From contig CAWAWR010000026.1 of the NCBI GenBank assembly GCA_963785745.1, forward strand, positions 1-64,000: 64,000 bases of DNA, written 5' to 3'. This document shows, piece after piece, positions 43,589 through 52,109 of the stretch. Positions within the stretch are counted from its first letter, which is position 1. Each line of letters starts with the position of its first letter. A program made the position numbers and the translations under genes. The notes beneath the pieces are model-generated. The model worked only from the letters and a program-made list of their open reading frames with translations, was not told the DNA's origin and did no database searches. The stretch is from VAZQ01 sp963785745 (lineage in GTDB: Bacteria > Pseudomonadota > Alphaproteobacteria > Rhizobiales > Xanthobacteraceae).

Positions 43589-45061
43589 ATGGCATCCAAG
43601 ATGGCCTCCAAAGCGCTCCCCGCGACGCGCCACGTCATTTCGATCAATGACCTGTCCGACAAGGACATCGAGACCATTTTCGACACCGCCCAGGCCTACT
43701 TGAAGCAACTTCCCGACAAGCATTACTCCTACCGGATTGGCCGCAGCACCGACGTCGGGTCGAACCACATCCTCGCGAGCCTGTTCTACGAGCCCTCGAC
43801 CCGCACCCGGCTGTCGTTCGAGAGCGCCATGATCCGGCTCGGTGGCCAGATCATCACCAGCGCCGATCCGGCGACCAGCTCGGCCGCCAAGGGCGAAAGC
43901 CTCGCCGACACGGTGCGCGTGATCGCGAACTACGCCGACATCATCGTCATGCGCCATCCCCGCGACGGCGCCGCGCGGCTCGCCGCCGAGTACTCGCCGA
44001 TCCCGGTCATCAACGGCGGCGATGGCAGCCACGAACATCCGACCCAGACGCTGTGCGACCTGTTCACCCTCAAAAAGAAGAACAAGCGCCTCAGGAACCT
44101 GAAGGTCGCGATCTCCGGCGACCTCAAGGGATCGCGCACCATCCATTCGTTCGTCTATGCGCTGGCGCGCTTTGGGGCGACCATCGTGCCGATGCCTGCC
44201 AAGGGCATGGAGTTGCCGGCCCATGTCGACCAGCGGCTGCGGGAAGAATTCCGCTGCCACATGGTTCCGGTGCCGAAGGGCCCCGGCGACGACACCTCGA
44301 TCGATGCTCTCTACGTGACGCCGGAGGAGCCGCACCAGCAGACGCTGTTCTCCGGTCCCGAGATCGAGCACGACGCCGGCCGCGATCTCGAAATGGTCGA
44401 CAAGAAGGTCGACGCCCTCTACGTCACCCGCTTCCAGAAGGAACGCTGGGTCGAGAAGGACCAGGCCTATCCGCGGATCGACCGGAAATTCCTCAACGAG
44501 CCGAAATATTCCGATGCGAGCGTGATGCATCCGTTGCCGCGCGTCGGCGAGCTCGATGTCGCGTTCGATAGCGACAAGCGCGCGGTCTATTTCGAGCAGG
44601 CGGCCTACGGGGTGCCGATCCGCATGGCGCTGATCTCCCTCCTGCTCGGCCTCAAGGGCAAGGCGCTGCAGCGCTTCGCGGGCGGGTTCGAGGAAGACAA
44701 GGAACAGCTCTACGATCAGCCCCGCAGCCTCGGCATCCGCTGCACCAATTCAAATTGCATCGTGCACGATCCGATGGAGCAGCAATACGTGCGCAACAAG
44801 TTTCATGTTGTGCAGTCCAAGACCGCGGCGCGGCTTCGCTGCGTCTATTGCGAGCGCGAAATCGAGCACTTCGTCGTCGCCAGCAAGAAGAACAAGTGGT
44901 ACGCGTCGGACATTCCGCCACTGCGCCGTAGCACCGACCACGGTCTGAAGGACGTCATTCTGTTCGCCAACGAAGCGGATGCGCAGGCTGCCGGCTTCCA
45001 TTCCCGCCGCGCGGCCGCCGAGCCCCGGCCGGCACGACGAGCCGGCGGTCGCTCGAAGTAG
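43589..45061 (+). CDS. pyrB: Aspartate carbamoyltransferase with fused PyrI-like zinc domain
   Basis: 490 residues. The catalytic part (about 1-375) has all ATCase motifs: FYEPSTRTRLSFESAMIRLG (STRTR 70-74), HPTQTLCDLFT (from 150) and HPLPRVGEL (from 314). HPLPR is the E. coli-type form, not the HPGPxNRG usual in rhizobial PyrB. Residues 382-432 read IRCTNSNCIVHDPME then RLRCVYCEREIEHFVV, with cysteines at 385, 390, 418 and 421. This spacing and text match the zinc domain of the regulatory chain PyrI, but the nucleotide-binding domain of PyrI is absent. The last 58 residues end in a basic tail. It makes carbamoyl aspartate for pyrimidines. plsY follows 18 bp later; pyrC, expected here in related genomes, is absent. 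Confidence 0.85.
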   Translation: MASKMASKALPATRHVISINDLSDKDIETIFDTAQAYLKQLPDKHYSYRIGRSTDVGSNHILASLFYEPSTRTRLSFESAMIRLGGQIITSADPATSSAAKGESLADTVRVIANYADIIVMRHPRDGAARLAAEYSPIPVINGGDGSHEHPTQTLCDLFTLKKKNKRLRNLKVAISGDLKGSRTIHSFVYALARFGATIVPMPAKGMELPAHVDQRLREEFRCHMVPVPKGPGDDTSIDALYVTPEEPHQQTLFSGPEIEHDAGRDLEMVDKKVDALYVTRFQKERWVEKDQAYPRIDRKFLNEPKYSDASVMHPLPRVGELDVAFDSDKRAVYFEQAAYGVPIRMALISLLLGLKGKALQRFAGGFEEDKEQLYDQPRSLGIRCTNSNCIVHDPMEQQYVRNKFHVVQSKTAARLRCVYCEREIEHFVVASKKNKWYASDIPPLRRSTDHGLKDVILFANEADAQAAGFHSRRAAAEPRPARRAGGRSK

Positions 45062-45079
45062 CGCCATTGGCGAGACGCC

Positions 45080-45694
45080 ATGCTCAACGCCATTGATGGG
45101 TCCCTGCTCGCCTCCTCAGCCGCCGCCCTCCTGTTCGGATATCTCTGCGGCTCGATCCCGTTCGGCGTCATCCTCACGCGGCTGGCGGGCACGCAGGACC
45201 TCCGCAACGTCGGCTCCGGCAATATCGGCGCGACCAATGTGCTACGCACCGGCCGCAAGGCGCTGGCGGCGGCGACGCTGCTCGGCGACATGCTCAAGGG
45301 CACCGTCGCCGTGCTGGTGGCGCTCTATTTCTCCAATCGCAACCTGGCGATGGTGGCCGGGCTCGGCGCATTCCTGGGTCACCTCTTTCCGGTCTGGCTT
45401 CGCTTCAAAGGCGGCAAGGGCGTCGCGACCTATATCGGCGTCCTGCTCGGCCTCGCCTGGCCGGCCGCCCTCGCCTTCTGCGGCATCTGGCTCGCGGTGG
45501 CGGCGCTGACCCGCTACTCGTCGCTGGCTGCGCTGATCGCCAGCGGCGCGACCCCGGCCATCCTGCTGGCGGCATCGTCAGGCCTTGAGCCGGTGCTGTT
45601 CGGGCTGCTGACGGTCATCCTGTGGATCACGCATCGCGAGAATATCGCGCGGCTCATGCAGGGCACCGAAGGCAAGATCGGGCAGAAGACTTAA
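45080..45694 (+). CDS. plsY: Glycerol-3-phosphate acyltransferase PlsY
   Basis: 204 residues with five membrane helices and the three PlsY motifs: GYLCGSIPFGVIL, then NVGSGNIGATNVLRTGRKAL and GLGAFLGHLFPVWLRFKGGK GVAT. PlsY acylates glycerol-3-phosphate with acyl-phosphate, the first step of phospholipid synthesis, at the inner membrane. It starts 18 bp after pyrB and is probably co-transcribed. Its stop is 5 bp from the convergent cytochrome b561 gene. Confidence 0.93.
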   Translation: MLNAIDGSLLASSAAALLFGYLCGSIPFGVILTRLAGTQDLRNVGSGNIGATNVLRTGRKALAAATLLGDMLKGTVAVLVALYFSNRNLAMVAGLGAFLGHLFPVWLRFKGGKGVATYIGVLLGLAWPAALAFCGIWLAVAALTRYSSLAALIASGATPAILLAASSGLEPVLFGLLTVILWITHRENIARLMQGTEGKIGQKT

Positions 45695-45699
45695 GGCCG

Positions 45700-46263
45700 T
45701 CAGTCGTCCGACTTCGGATCGTCGGCCCGCATCATATAATCCTGCGTCGCAATGCCGATGTGGAGCGCGACCAGCGCCAGCAGAACGAACGCAAGATAGG
45801 CGTGGAACATGAACAGCGCATCCGCATAGCCGGCGCGCTCAGGCCAGATTTCCGGCAAGGTGAACCCCGGCAAAATCTCGCGCGCGCCGAAGTCGGAAAT
45901 CCCGGCCCAGCCCGCCAACGGAACAAGGATAATGATTGCATAGAGCAGCCAATGCAGCGCGGTACGGCTTGCACGCGCCGGCTGCTGTTGCTGCCGCATC
46001 GTCCACGACCGCACCAGCCGGTAGCACAGCCGCATGAGAACGACGGCGAGCGTGATGATGCCGGCGGTCTTGTGCAGCATCAACAATGTGTCCGACCAAT
46101 AGCCGTCGTTGAGCTGCTTTGCGATTACGGCCGACGAGACCAGAAACACCACCAGCGCGACGGTCAGCCAGTGAAACACCTTCGCCGGCATGCGATAGGA
46201 GCGGATCGCATACCGCTGCATCTGCGGGTCCGTGGGCCTGCCCGGCATGCTGGCCATTGTCAT
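45700..46263 (-). CDS. Cytochrome b561 family protein
   Basis: 187 residues with four helices. The family signature is YAIRSYRMPAKVFHWLTVAL, then MLHKTAGIITLAVVLMRLCY, LHWLLYAIIILVPLAGWAGI and ADALFMFHAYLAFVLLALVA LHIG, whose histidines ligate two b hemes. It moves electrons across or within the inner membrane. Its ATG overlaps the stop of the chemoreceptor gene (ATGA at 46260-46263), so the two are translationally coupled. Confidence 0.87.
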   Translation of the reverse strand: MTMASMPGRPTDPQMQRYAIRSYRMPAKVFHWLTVALVVFLVSSAVIAKQLNDGYWSDTLLMLHKTAGIITLAVVLMRLCYRLVRSWTMRQQQQPARASRTALHWLLYAIIILVPLAGWAGISDFGAREILPGFTLPEIWPERAGYADALFMFHAYLAFVLLALVALHIGIATQDYMMRADDPKSDD

Positions 46264-47672
46264 GCGGCGATCCTTTCAGTCGTCTGGATGAACCGGACCA
46301 CCGCAGATTTCAGATCGGCGGCCTGCTGACCGAGGTCCGTCGAGGCCTTGGTCACGAGATCGGCCGCCTGCCTGGCATCCGTGATGATCGCCGCAACGTC
46401 CTTCACCGCCGCGGCAACCTCGCGCACGTCGCTTGCGGCCCTGCCGGTATTCGATGTGATCGTCTGCGAGGTCGAGTCCTGGCGGCGCATCGAAGCCGCG
46501 ATTGCCGCCGCGACCGCGTCGACCTGCTCGATGGAGTCGACGAGCTTGGCCACCCGCTCAACAATCCGCGTGGAGGCTGCGGATATCCCATGCAATCCGC
46601 TGCGCACCTCTTCGGTCGCGCGCGCCGTGCGGGTCGCCAGCTGCTTGACCTCATGGGCAACCACGCCGAAGCCGCGTCCCATCTCGCCCGCGCGCGCGGC
46701 CTCGATGGTGGCGTTCAGCGCCAAGAGATTGGTCTGATTGGCGACGTCCTCGATCAGCCCGATGACCGGCTCGATGGTGCGCGCCGCTTCGGTCAGCGCC
46801 GCGACGTCGTTCTTTGCCGCCGCAACCAGGCTGCGCGCGGCCGCCGCGACCTCCGACGTCCGCTCCGCCTCTCCCACCACTTCCGTCAGGGTTGCGGCGA
46901 TATCGCGGATCGAGCTGGCGACAACGTCGACATGTCCGGACACGCGCTGGGTCGATTGCGCCGACGCCGCCGCCCGCGCGTCGGCTTCAGACGAAATCGT
47001 GACGAGATTTTGGGACGCCTCCGACATGTGGCCGGCGTGACCTTCCAGGCGCTGGACGATCTCCGCGATGCGCTCCTGAAACGACATGCTTTCGCGGCGG
47101 AAGTTTTCCTGGCGCGCGAGCCGTTCGGACAGGCCTTGCTGTTGCTGACTCGCCAACTGCTGCTCGCTCTGCACGAGCTGGAAATGATGGATAAGCGCTT
47201 GCGCGAAGGCGCCGATCTCGTCGCGCCGCGAAGCGTAGGCGTTCAATTCGCGCCACGATGCCTCCTCGCCCGAACGCAGGACCGCCGCCATCCGGACCAC
47301 CGGTTTGACCAGCCACCGGTACTCAAAAAACAGGATCATCGCGACGACAAAGCACGCGAGCAGGCTGATCAGCAGTTTGTTCTGCCGGTGGCTGTCGCGC
47401 AGCGCCGCCTGCCGCTGATCGATCGCGCTGATCCGCTTCGCGATCGTCTTGCCGAGCTCGGCGCGTCTTTGGTCGACAGCCGTCCCCGGCGCTTGCGCCT
47501 CGACATACGACAGCAGTGACGCCGTTGCCTCTCGGCGATCGTCGAGGATTTCGGTCATCCGGCTCGCCTGGATGATTTCGATCGCGCCGTACAGGAACAG
47601 CAAAAAGCCGATCAAAGCGCCCCAGACAACAATGCGCTCGGCCACTCGGGCACTGAACGAGCTGGGGAACAT
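46260..47672 (-). CDS. Methyl-accepting chemotaxis protein
   Basis: 470 residues. The first helix (IVVWGALIGFLLFLYGAIEI) and second helix (LISLLACFVVAMILFFEYRW) enclose only about 70 residues of periplasmic coil, too small for a classical ligand-binding domain. A HAMP-like segment is followed by a cytoplasmic coiled coil with the hairpin tip IEDVANQTNLLALNATIEAA RAGEMGRGFGVVA, which binds CheA and CheW. Coupling to a cytochrome b561 suggests that it may sense redox state or electron flow, an inference from operon structure. No CheR-binding pentapeptide is seen at the C-terminus. Confidence 0.9.
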   Translation of the reverse strand: MFPSSFSARVAERIVVWGALIGFLLFLYGAIEIIQASRMTEILDDRREATASLLSYVEAQAPGTAVDQRRAELGKTIAKRISAIDQRQAALRDSHRQNKLLISLLACFVVAMILFFEYRWLVKPVVRMAAVLRSGEEASWRELNAYASRRDEIGAFAQALIHHFQLVQSEQQLASQQQQGLSERLARQENFRRESMSFQERIAEIVQRLEGHAGHMSEASQNLVTISSEADARAAASAQSTQRVSGHVDVVASSIRDIAATLTEVVGEAERTSEVAAAARSLVAAAKNDVAALTEAARTIEPVIGLIEDVANQTNLLALNATIEAARAGEMGRGFGVVAHEVKQLATRTARATEEVRSGLHGISAASTRIVERVAKLVDSIEQVDAVAAAIAASMRRQDSTSQTITSNTGRAASDVREVAAAVKDVAAIITDARQAADLVTKASTDLGQQAADLKSAVVRFIQTTERIAA

Positions 47673-47877
47673 GACAACCGACGATCCTTGGATTCGGCGA
47701 ATACCACCTTAGCGTCCTGTGGTTAACGCTTATTGACCATGACCGAGTCGCGGGGTCCGCCCCCCTGCGTCGCGGGGTCCGATTCCCTGACAAAGGCGCG
47801 AGTGCAGCCAGCGGCTAAGGCCCGGTTGTGGACCGGCTTTGATTCGCGCCATTCTTGGGAGCACGCGGAGGGATGAC

Positions 47878-48996
47878 GTGGGGCGCGACCGGCCGGCTTT
47901 CAGTCTTACCGACGAACAGCGGATCGACTGGCTCCGGCTGATCCGGAGCCAGAATGTCGGACCGCGTACTTTCCAGTCGCTGGTGAAGCACTGCGGAAGC
48001 GCCCGGGCGGCGCTCGACAGGCTGCCGGAGCTGGCGCGCCGCGGCGGCGCATCGGGTGCGCCCCGTATCTGTCCGCGCGCCGACGCCGAGCGCGAGATCA
48101 AGGCCGCCGCCGCAATGGGCGTCAGCTTGGTCGCGCTCGGGGAGCCCACCTATCCGTTGCGGCTGCAGATGATTGACGACGCGCCGCCCCTGCTCGCGGT
48201 GCGCGGCCAGTTGTCTGCGCTCGCGCTTTCGATGGTCGCGATCGTCGGCGCGCGCAACGCGTCCGCTGCCGGCGTGAAGTTCGCCGAACGCATGGCGCGC
48301 GAACTCGGCGAGGCCGGCTTCGGCATCGCCTCCGGGCTCGCCCGCGGCATCGACGCCGGCGCCCATCGCGCGTCGCTCGCGACCGGGACCGTGGCAGCCC
48401 TGGCCGGCGGTCAGGACCACATCTACCCGCCGGAGCATGCGGGCCTCGCCGAGTCCATTCTGGCGAACGGCGCGCTCATTTCCGAAATGCCGCTCGGCTG
48501 GGAGCCGCGCGCGCGTGACTTTCCGCGCCGCAACCGGCTGATCTCCGGATTGTCCTTGGGCGTCGTGGTGATCGAGGCGGCGCGGCGGTCGGGCTCGCTC
48601 ATCACCGCGCGAATGGCGCTCGAGCAGGGCCGCGAGGTGTTCGCGGTGCCGGGCTCGCCGCTCGACCCGCGCTGCGAGGGCAGCAACGGCCTTCTGAAGC
48701 AGGGCGCCACGCTGGTGACCGAGGTGACGGACGTCACTACCGTGCTTCACCCGATCCTGGGTCACCCGGTGGTCCTGTCGGCGCAAGAGCCCGAACCGCC
48801 TCCGGCCGATCGGGCGGAACCGGCATCCGAAGAGCGCAAACGCATCGTCAGCCTGCTCGGGCCGACCCCGGTTGGCCTCGACGACCTGGTTCGACTGTCC
48901 GGCAGCTCGCCGGCGGTGGTGAGGACCGTGCTGCTTGAGGTCGAACTCGCGGGACGGCTGGAACGCCACGGCGGGGGCCTGGTGTCGCTGCTGTGA
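47878..48996 (+). CDS. dprA: DNA-processing protein DprA
   Basis: 372 residues from GTG 47878 (GGAGGGATGAC upstream). A SAM-like N-terminal part (IDWLRLIRSQNVGPRTFQSL) precedes the Rossmann core with MVAIVGARNASAAGVKFAER, ASGLARGIDAGAHRASLATG, then FPRRNRLISGLSLGVVVIEA and SGSLITARMALEQGREVFAV PGSP. A C-terminal winged helix follows (LDDLVRLSGSSPAVVRTVLL). DprA loads RecA onto incoming single-stranded DNA in natural transformation. A TTG start at 47839 is less likely. Confidence 0.92.
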   Translation: MGRDRPAFSLTDEQRIDWLRLIRSQNVGPRTFQSLVKHCGSARAALDRLPELARRGGASGAPRICPRADAEREIKAAAAMGVSLVALGEPTYPLRLQMIDDAPPLLAVRGQLSALALSMVAIVGARNASAAGVKFAERMARELGEAGFGIASGLARGIDAGAHRASLATGTVAALAGGQDHIYPPEHAGLAESILANGALISEMPLGWEPRARDFPRRNRLISGLSLGVVVIEAARRSGSLITARMALEQGREVFAVPGSPLDPRCEGSNGLLKQGATLVTEVTDVTTVLHPILGHPVVLSAQEPEPPPADRAEPASEERKRIVSLLGPTPVGLDDLVRLSGSSPAVVRTVLLEVELAGRLERHGGGLVSLL

Positions 48997-49251
48997 CCGA
49001 TTTCGGATCGCCGGAGTGAGGTCGACGGCATATCCAATCCGGACGCCGCATTAACTTGTTCACCTTTTGATTGTAGACACAGAAAAGCCGCCGCGCTCCT
49101 TATTTACCCTTTGCTGCGACCCTCCGGCCGACCGCGGACACGAGTCGCTGATTTGACAGCGGGGGCCGTCCTCCCCATGTTCCGGCCAGGAACGCGGCCG
49201 AGTTCGAGCCCCAAAAAGGGTGAGGATCGGCCGCTAACGCAATGGAATTAA

Positions 49252-51999
49252 ATGAATATCGTCGTCGTTGAATCACCGGCCAAGGCCAAGACCATCAACA
49301 AGTATCTTGGTCCGGGCTACGAGGTTTTGGCGTCCTTCGGCCATGTCCGGGACCTGCCGGCCAAGGACGGTTCGGTCGATCCCGAGCACGACTTCCGCAT
49401 GATCTGGGAGGTCGACGACAAGTCCGAGAAGCGGCTCAACGACATCGTCCGGGCGATGAAGGGCGCCGACAAGCTGATCCTGGCCACCGACCCCGACCGC
49501 GAGGGCGAGGCCATCTCCTGGCATGTGCTTGAGGTCCTCAAGCAAAAGAAGGCGCTCCAGAAGCACACCGTCGAGCGTGTCGTGTTCAACTCCGTCACCA
49601 AGCAGGCGGTGCTCGACGCCATGAAGCACCCGCGCGCGATCGATGGCGCGCTGGTCGACGCCTATCTCGCCCGCCGGGCCCTCGACTATCTGGTCGGGTT
49701 CACGCTCTCCCCCGTGCTGTGGCGCAAGCTCCCCGGCGCCCGCTCGGCAGGTCGCGTGCAATCGGTGTCACTGCGGCTGGTCTGCGACCGCGAGCTCGAA
49801 ATCGAGAAATTCGTCCCGCGCGAATACTGGTCGCTGATGGCGACGCTGGCGACGCCGCGCGGCGATACGTTCGATGCCCGCCTGGTCGGCGCCGACGGCA
49901 AAAAGATTCAGCGGCTCGACATCGGCTCCGGAGCCGAAGCCGAGGGTTTCAAACAAGCGCTCGAGACCGCCGCCTTCAAGGCCGCATCGGTCGAGGCGAA
50001 ACCTGCCCGGCGCAATCCGCCGCCGCCGTTCACGACCTCGACACTGCAGCAGGAAGCAAGCCGCAAGCTCGGCTTTGCGCCGGCGCACACCATGCGGCTC
50101 GCGCAGCGGCTCTATGAAGGCATCGATATCGACGGCGAGACGGTGGGTCTCATCACCTATATGCGGACCGACGGCGTCGACATGGACCCGGAGGCGGTCA
50201 GCGCCATCCGGCGGATGATCGGCAAGGACTACGGCGCCGATTACGTCCCCGACGCGCCGCGCACCTATCAGACCAAATCGAAGAGCGCCCAGGAGGCGCA
50301 CGAAGCCGTTCGCCCGACCGACGCGACACGCAGCCCGCGCAACGTGGCACGCGCCGTCGAGTCCGATCAGGCCAAGCTCTATGAACTGATCTGGAACCGC
50401 GCAGTCGCCTGCCAGATGCAGTCCGCGGAGCTCGAACGCACCACCGTGGACATCACCGCCAATGTCGCGGGACGCCTGCTTGAGCTGCGCGCCACCGGAC
50501 AGGTGATCAAGTTCGACGGCTTCCTGAGGCTCTATCACGAGGACCAGGACGATCCCAATCTGTCGGGAGACGGCGAAGACGAGACCAATCGTCTGCCCGA
50601 AATCAATCAGGGCGAGCAGCTCGACAAGCGGGCGATCGACTCCAGCCAGCACTTCACCGAGCCGCCGCCGCGCTATTCGGAAGCGTCGCTGGTCAAGCGC
50701 ATGGAAGAGCTCGGCATCGGCCGGCCCTCGACCTACGCCTCGATCCTGCAAGTGCTCAAGGATCGCGGCTACGTGCGTATCGACAAGAAGCGCCTCATTC
50801 CCGAGGACAAGGGCCGCGTGTTGACGGCGTTCCTTGAAAGCTTCTTCGCCCGCTATGTCGAATACGGCTTCACCGCCGATCTCGAAGAGCAGCTCGACCG
50901 CATCGCCAACAACGAAATCGCATGGCGGGAGCTGTTGCGCGACTTCTGGCGCGAGTTCACCAACGCCGTCGGCGACATCAAGGACCTGCGTGTCGCGCAG
51001 GTGATCGACGCGCTCGACGAGATGCTGGCGCCGCATCTGTTTCCGCCCCGCACGGACGGCATCGATCCGCGCAAGTGCCCGCAATGCGAGAGCGGCAAGC
51101 TTTCGCTCAAGCTCGGCAAGTTCGGCGGCTTCATCGGCTGCACGAATTATCCGGAGTGCCGCTACACCCGCCAGTTCTCGAACGGCAACGGCGGGCCCGA
51201 CGGCGGCATGAAGAAGCTCGGCGAGGACCCGGCGAGCGGCCTCGAAGTGACGCTGCGTTCCGGACGGTTCGGCCCCTACATCCAGCTCGGCGAAGCGGTC
51301 AACGGCGAGAAGCCCAAGCGGTCCGGCATTCCGAAAGGCCTGACGCCGGACGACATCGATCTCCAGCGCGCGCTCGGATTGCTCTCTCTGCCGCGCGAGA
51401 TCGGAAAACATCCGGAGGATGGCGAACCCATTCTGGCCGGCGTCGGGCGTTTCGGACCCTACGTCCAGCACGTCAAGACCTACGCCAATCTCGATAGCGG
51501 CGACGACGTGCTCACCGTCGGACTCAATCGTGCGGTGACGCTGATCGCCGAGAAGAAGCTCAATCCTGGCAAGGGCCGCCGCTTCGGCGCCGATCCCGGA
51601 CGTCCGCTGGGCGATCATCCGGACAAGGGCGGCCCGGTGGTGGTCAAGAAGGGCCGCTATGGCCCCTATGTCAGCCATGACGGCGTGAACGCCACCCTGC
51701 CCTCCGACATGGAGCCCGAGACGGTGACGTTGGAGCAGGCGCTTCCGTTGCTTGACGCGCGCGCTGCCCGCGGCACCGGAAGCCGCAAGAAGAAGCCGCC
51801 CGCGAAGCCGAAGAAGGTCGCCGCGAAGAAGGCGGCGCCGGAACAACAGCCGGAAGCGGTCGCCGTGGCCGCCAAGGCAAAGAGCCCGAAGAAAAAGGCC
51901 AAGCCAGCGAAAGCCGCCAAAGCTCCCAAGGCTGACAAGGCTTCGAAGGCTGACAAGGCTTCGAAAGCGAAAGCCGACAAGGCGCCCAAGGCCGAATAG
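49252..51999 (+). CDS. topA: DNA topoisomerase I
   Basis: 915 residues. The TOPRIM start is MNIVVVESPAKAKTINKYLG, with ATDPDREGEAISWH later in the domain. The nucleophilic tyrosine is in GLITYMRTDG (Tyr303). One four-cysteine zinc finger remains (CPQCESGKLSLKLGKFGGF IGCTNYPEC, from Cys609). After it come several cysteine-free repeats of the form RSGRFGPYIQLGE and KKGRYGPYVSHDG. The last 80 residues are Lys/Ala/Pro-rich, with repeated KADKASKA units that probably bind DNA. It relaxes negative supercoils. It lies between dprA and rnr, as in related genomes. Confidence 0.95.
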   Translation: MNIVVVESPAKAKTINKYLGPGYEVLASFGHVRDLPAKDGSVDPEHDFRMIWEVDDKSEKRLNDIVRAMKGADKLILATDPDREGEAISWHVLEVLKQKKALQKHTVERVVFNSVTKQAVLDAMKHPRAIDGALVDAYLARRALDYLVGFTLSPVLWRKLPGARSAGRVQSVSLRLVCDRELEIEKFVPREYWSLMATLATPRGDTFDARLVGADGKKIQRLDIGSGAEAEGFKQALETAAFKAASVEAKPARRNPPPPFTTSTLQQEASRKLGFAPAHTMRLAQRLYEGIDIDGETVGLITYMRTDGVDMDPEAVSAIRRMIGKDYGADYVPDAPRTYQTKSKSAQEAHEAVRPTDATRSPRNVARAVESDQAKLYELIWNRAVACQMQSAELERTTVDITANVAGRLLELRATGQVIKFDGFLRLYHEDQDDPNLSGDGEDETNRLPEINQGEQLDKRAIDSSQHFTEPPPRYSEASLVKRMEELGIGRPSTYASILQVLKDRGYVRIDKKRLIPEDKGRVLTAFLESFFARYVEYGFTADLEEQLDRIANNEIAWRELLRDFWREFTNAVGDIKDLRVAQVIDALDEMLAPHLFPPRTDGIDPRKCPQCESGKLSLKLGKFGGFIGCTNYPECRYTRQFSNGNGGPDGGMKKLGEDPASGLEVTLRSGRFGPYIQLGEAVNGEKPKRSGIPKGLTPDDIDLQRALGLLSLPREIGKHPEDGEPILAGVGRFGPYVQHVKTYANLDSGDDVLTVGLNRAVTLIAEKKLNPGKGRRFGADPGRPLGDHPDKGGPVVVKKGRYGPYVSHDGVNATLPSDMEPETVTLEQALPLLDARAARGTGSRKKKPPAKPKKVAAKKAAPEQQPEAVAVAAKAKSPKKKAKPAKAAKAPKADKASKADKASKAKADKAPKAE

Positions 52000-52109
52000 T
52001 CCCGATCGCCAAAGCACGCAGACTGGCGGTTTCGCCGTCGAATGCTTAGCTTTTGGTTTGTTACTCCAGATGCGGGCCGCCGTCGGCGTGCCCGCGGATC
52101 TATTCATAC

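Noticed and set aside
47747..47781. Direct repeat GTCGCGGGGTCCG, two copies 22 bp apart
   Set aside because: Short GC-rich repeat upstream of dprA with no further copies or dyad. It may be chance.
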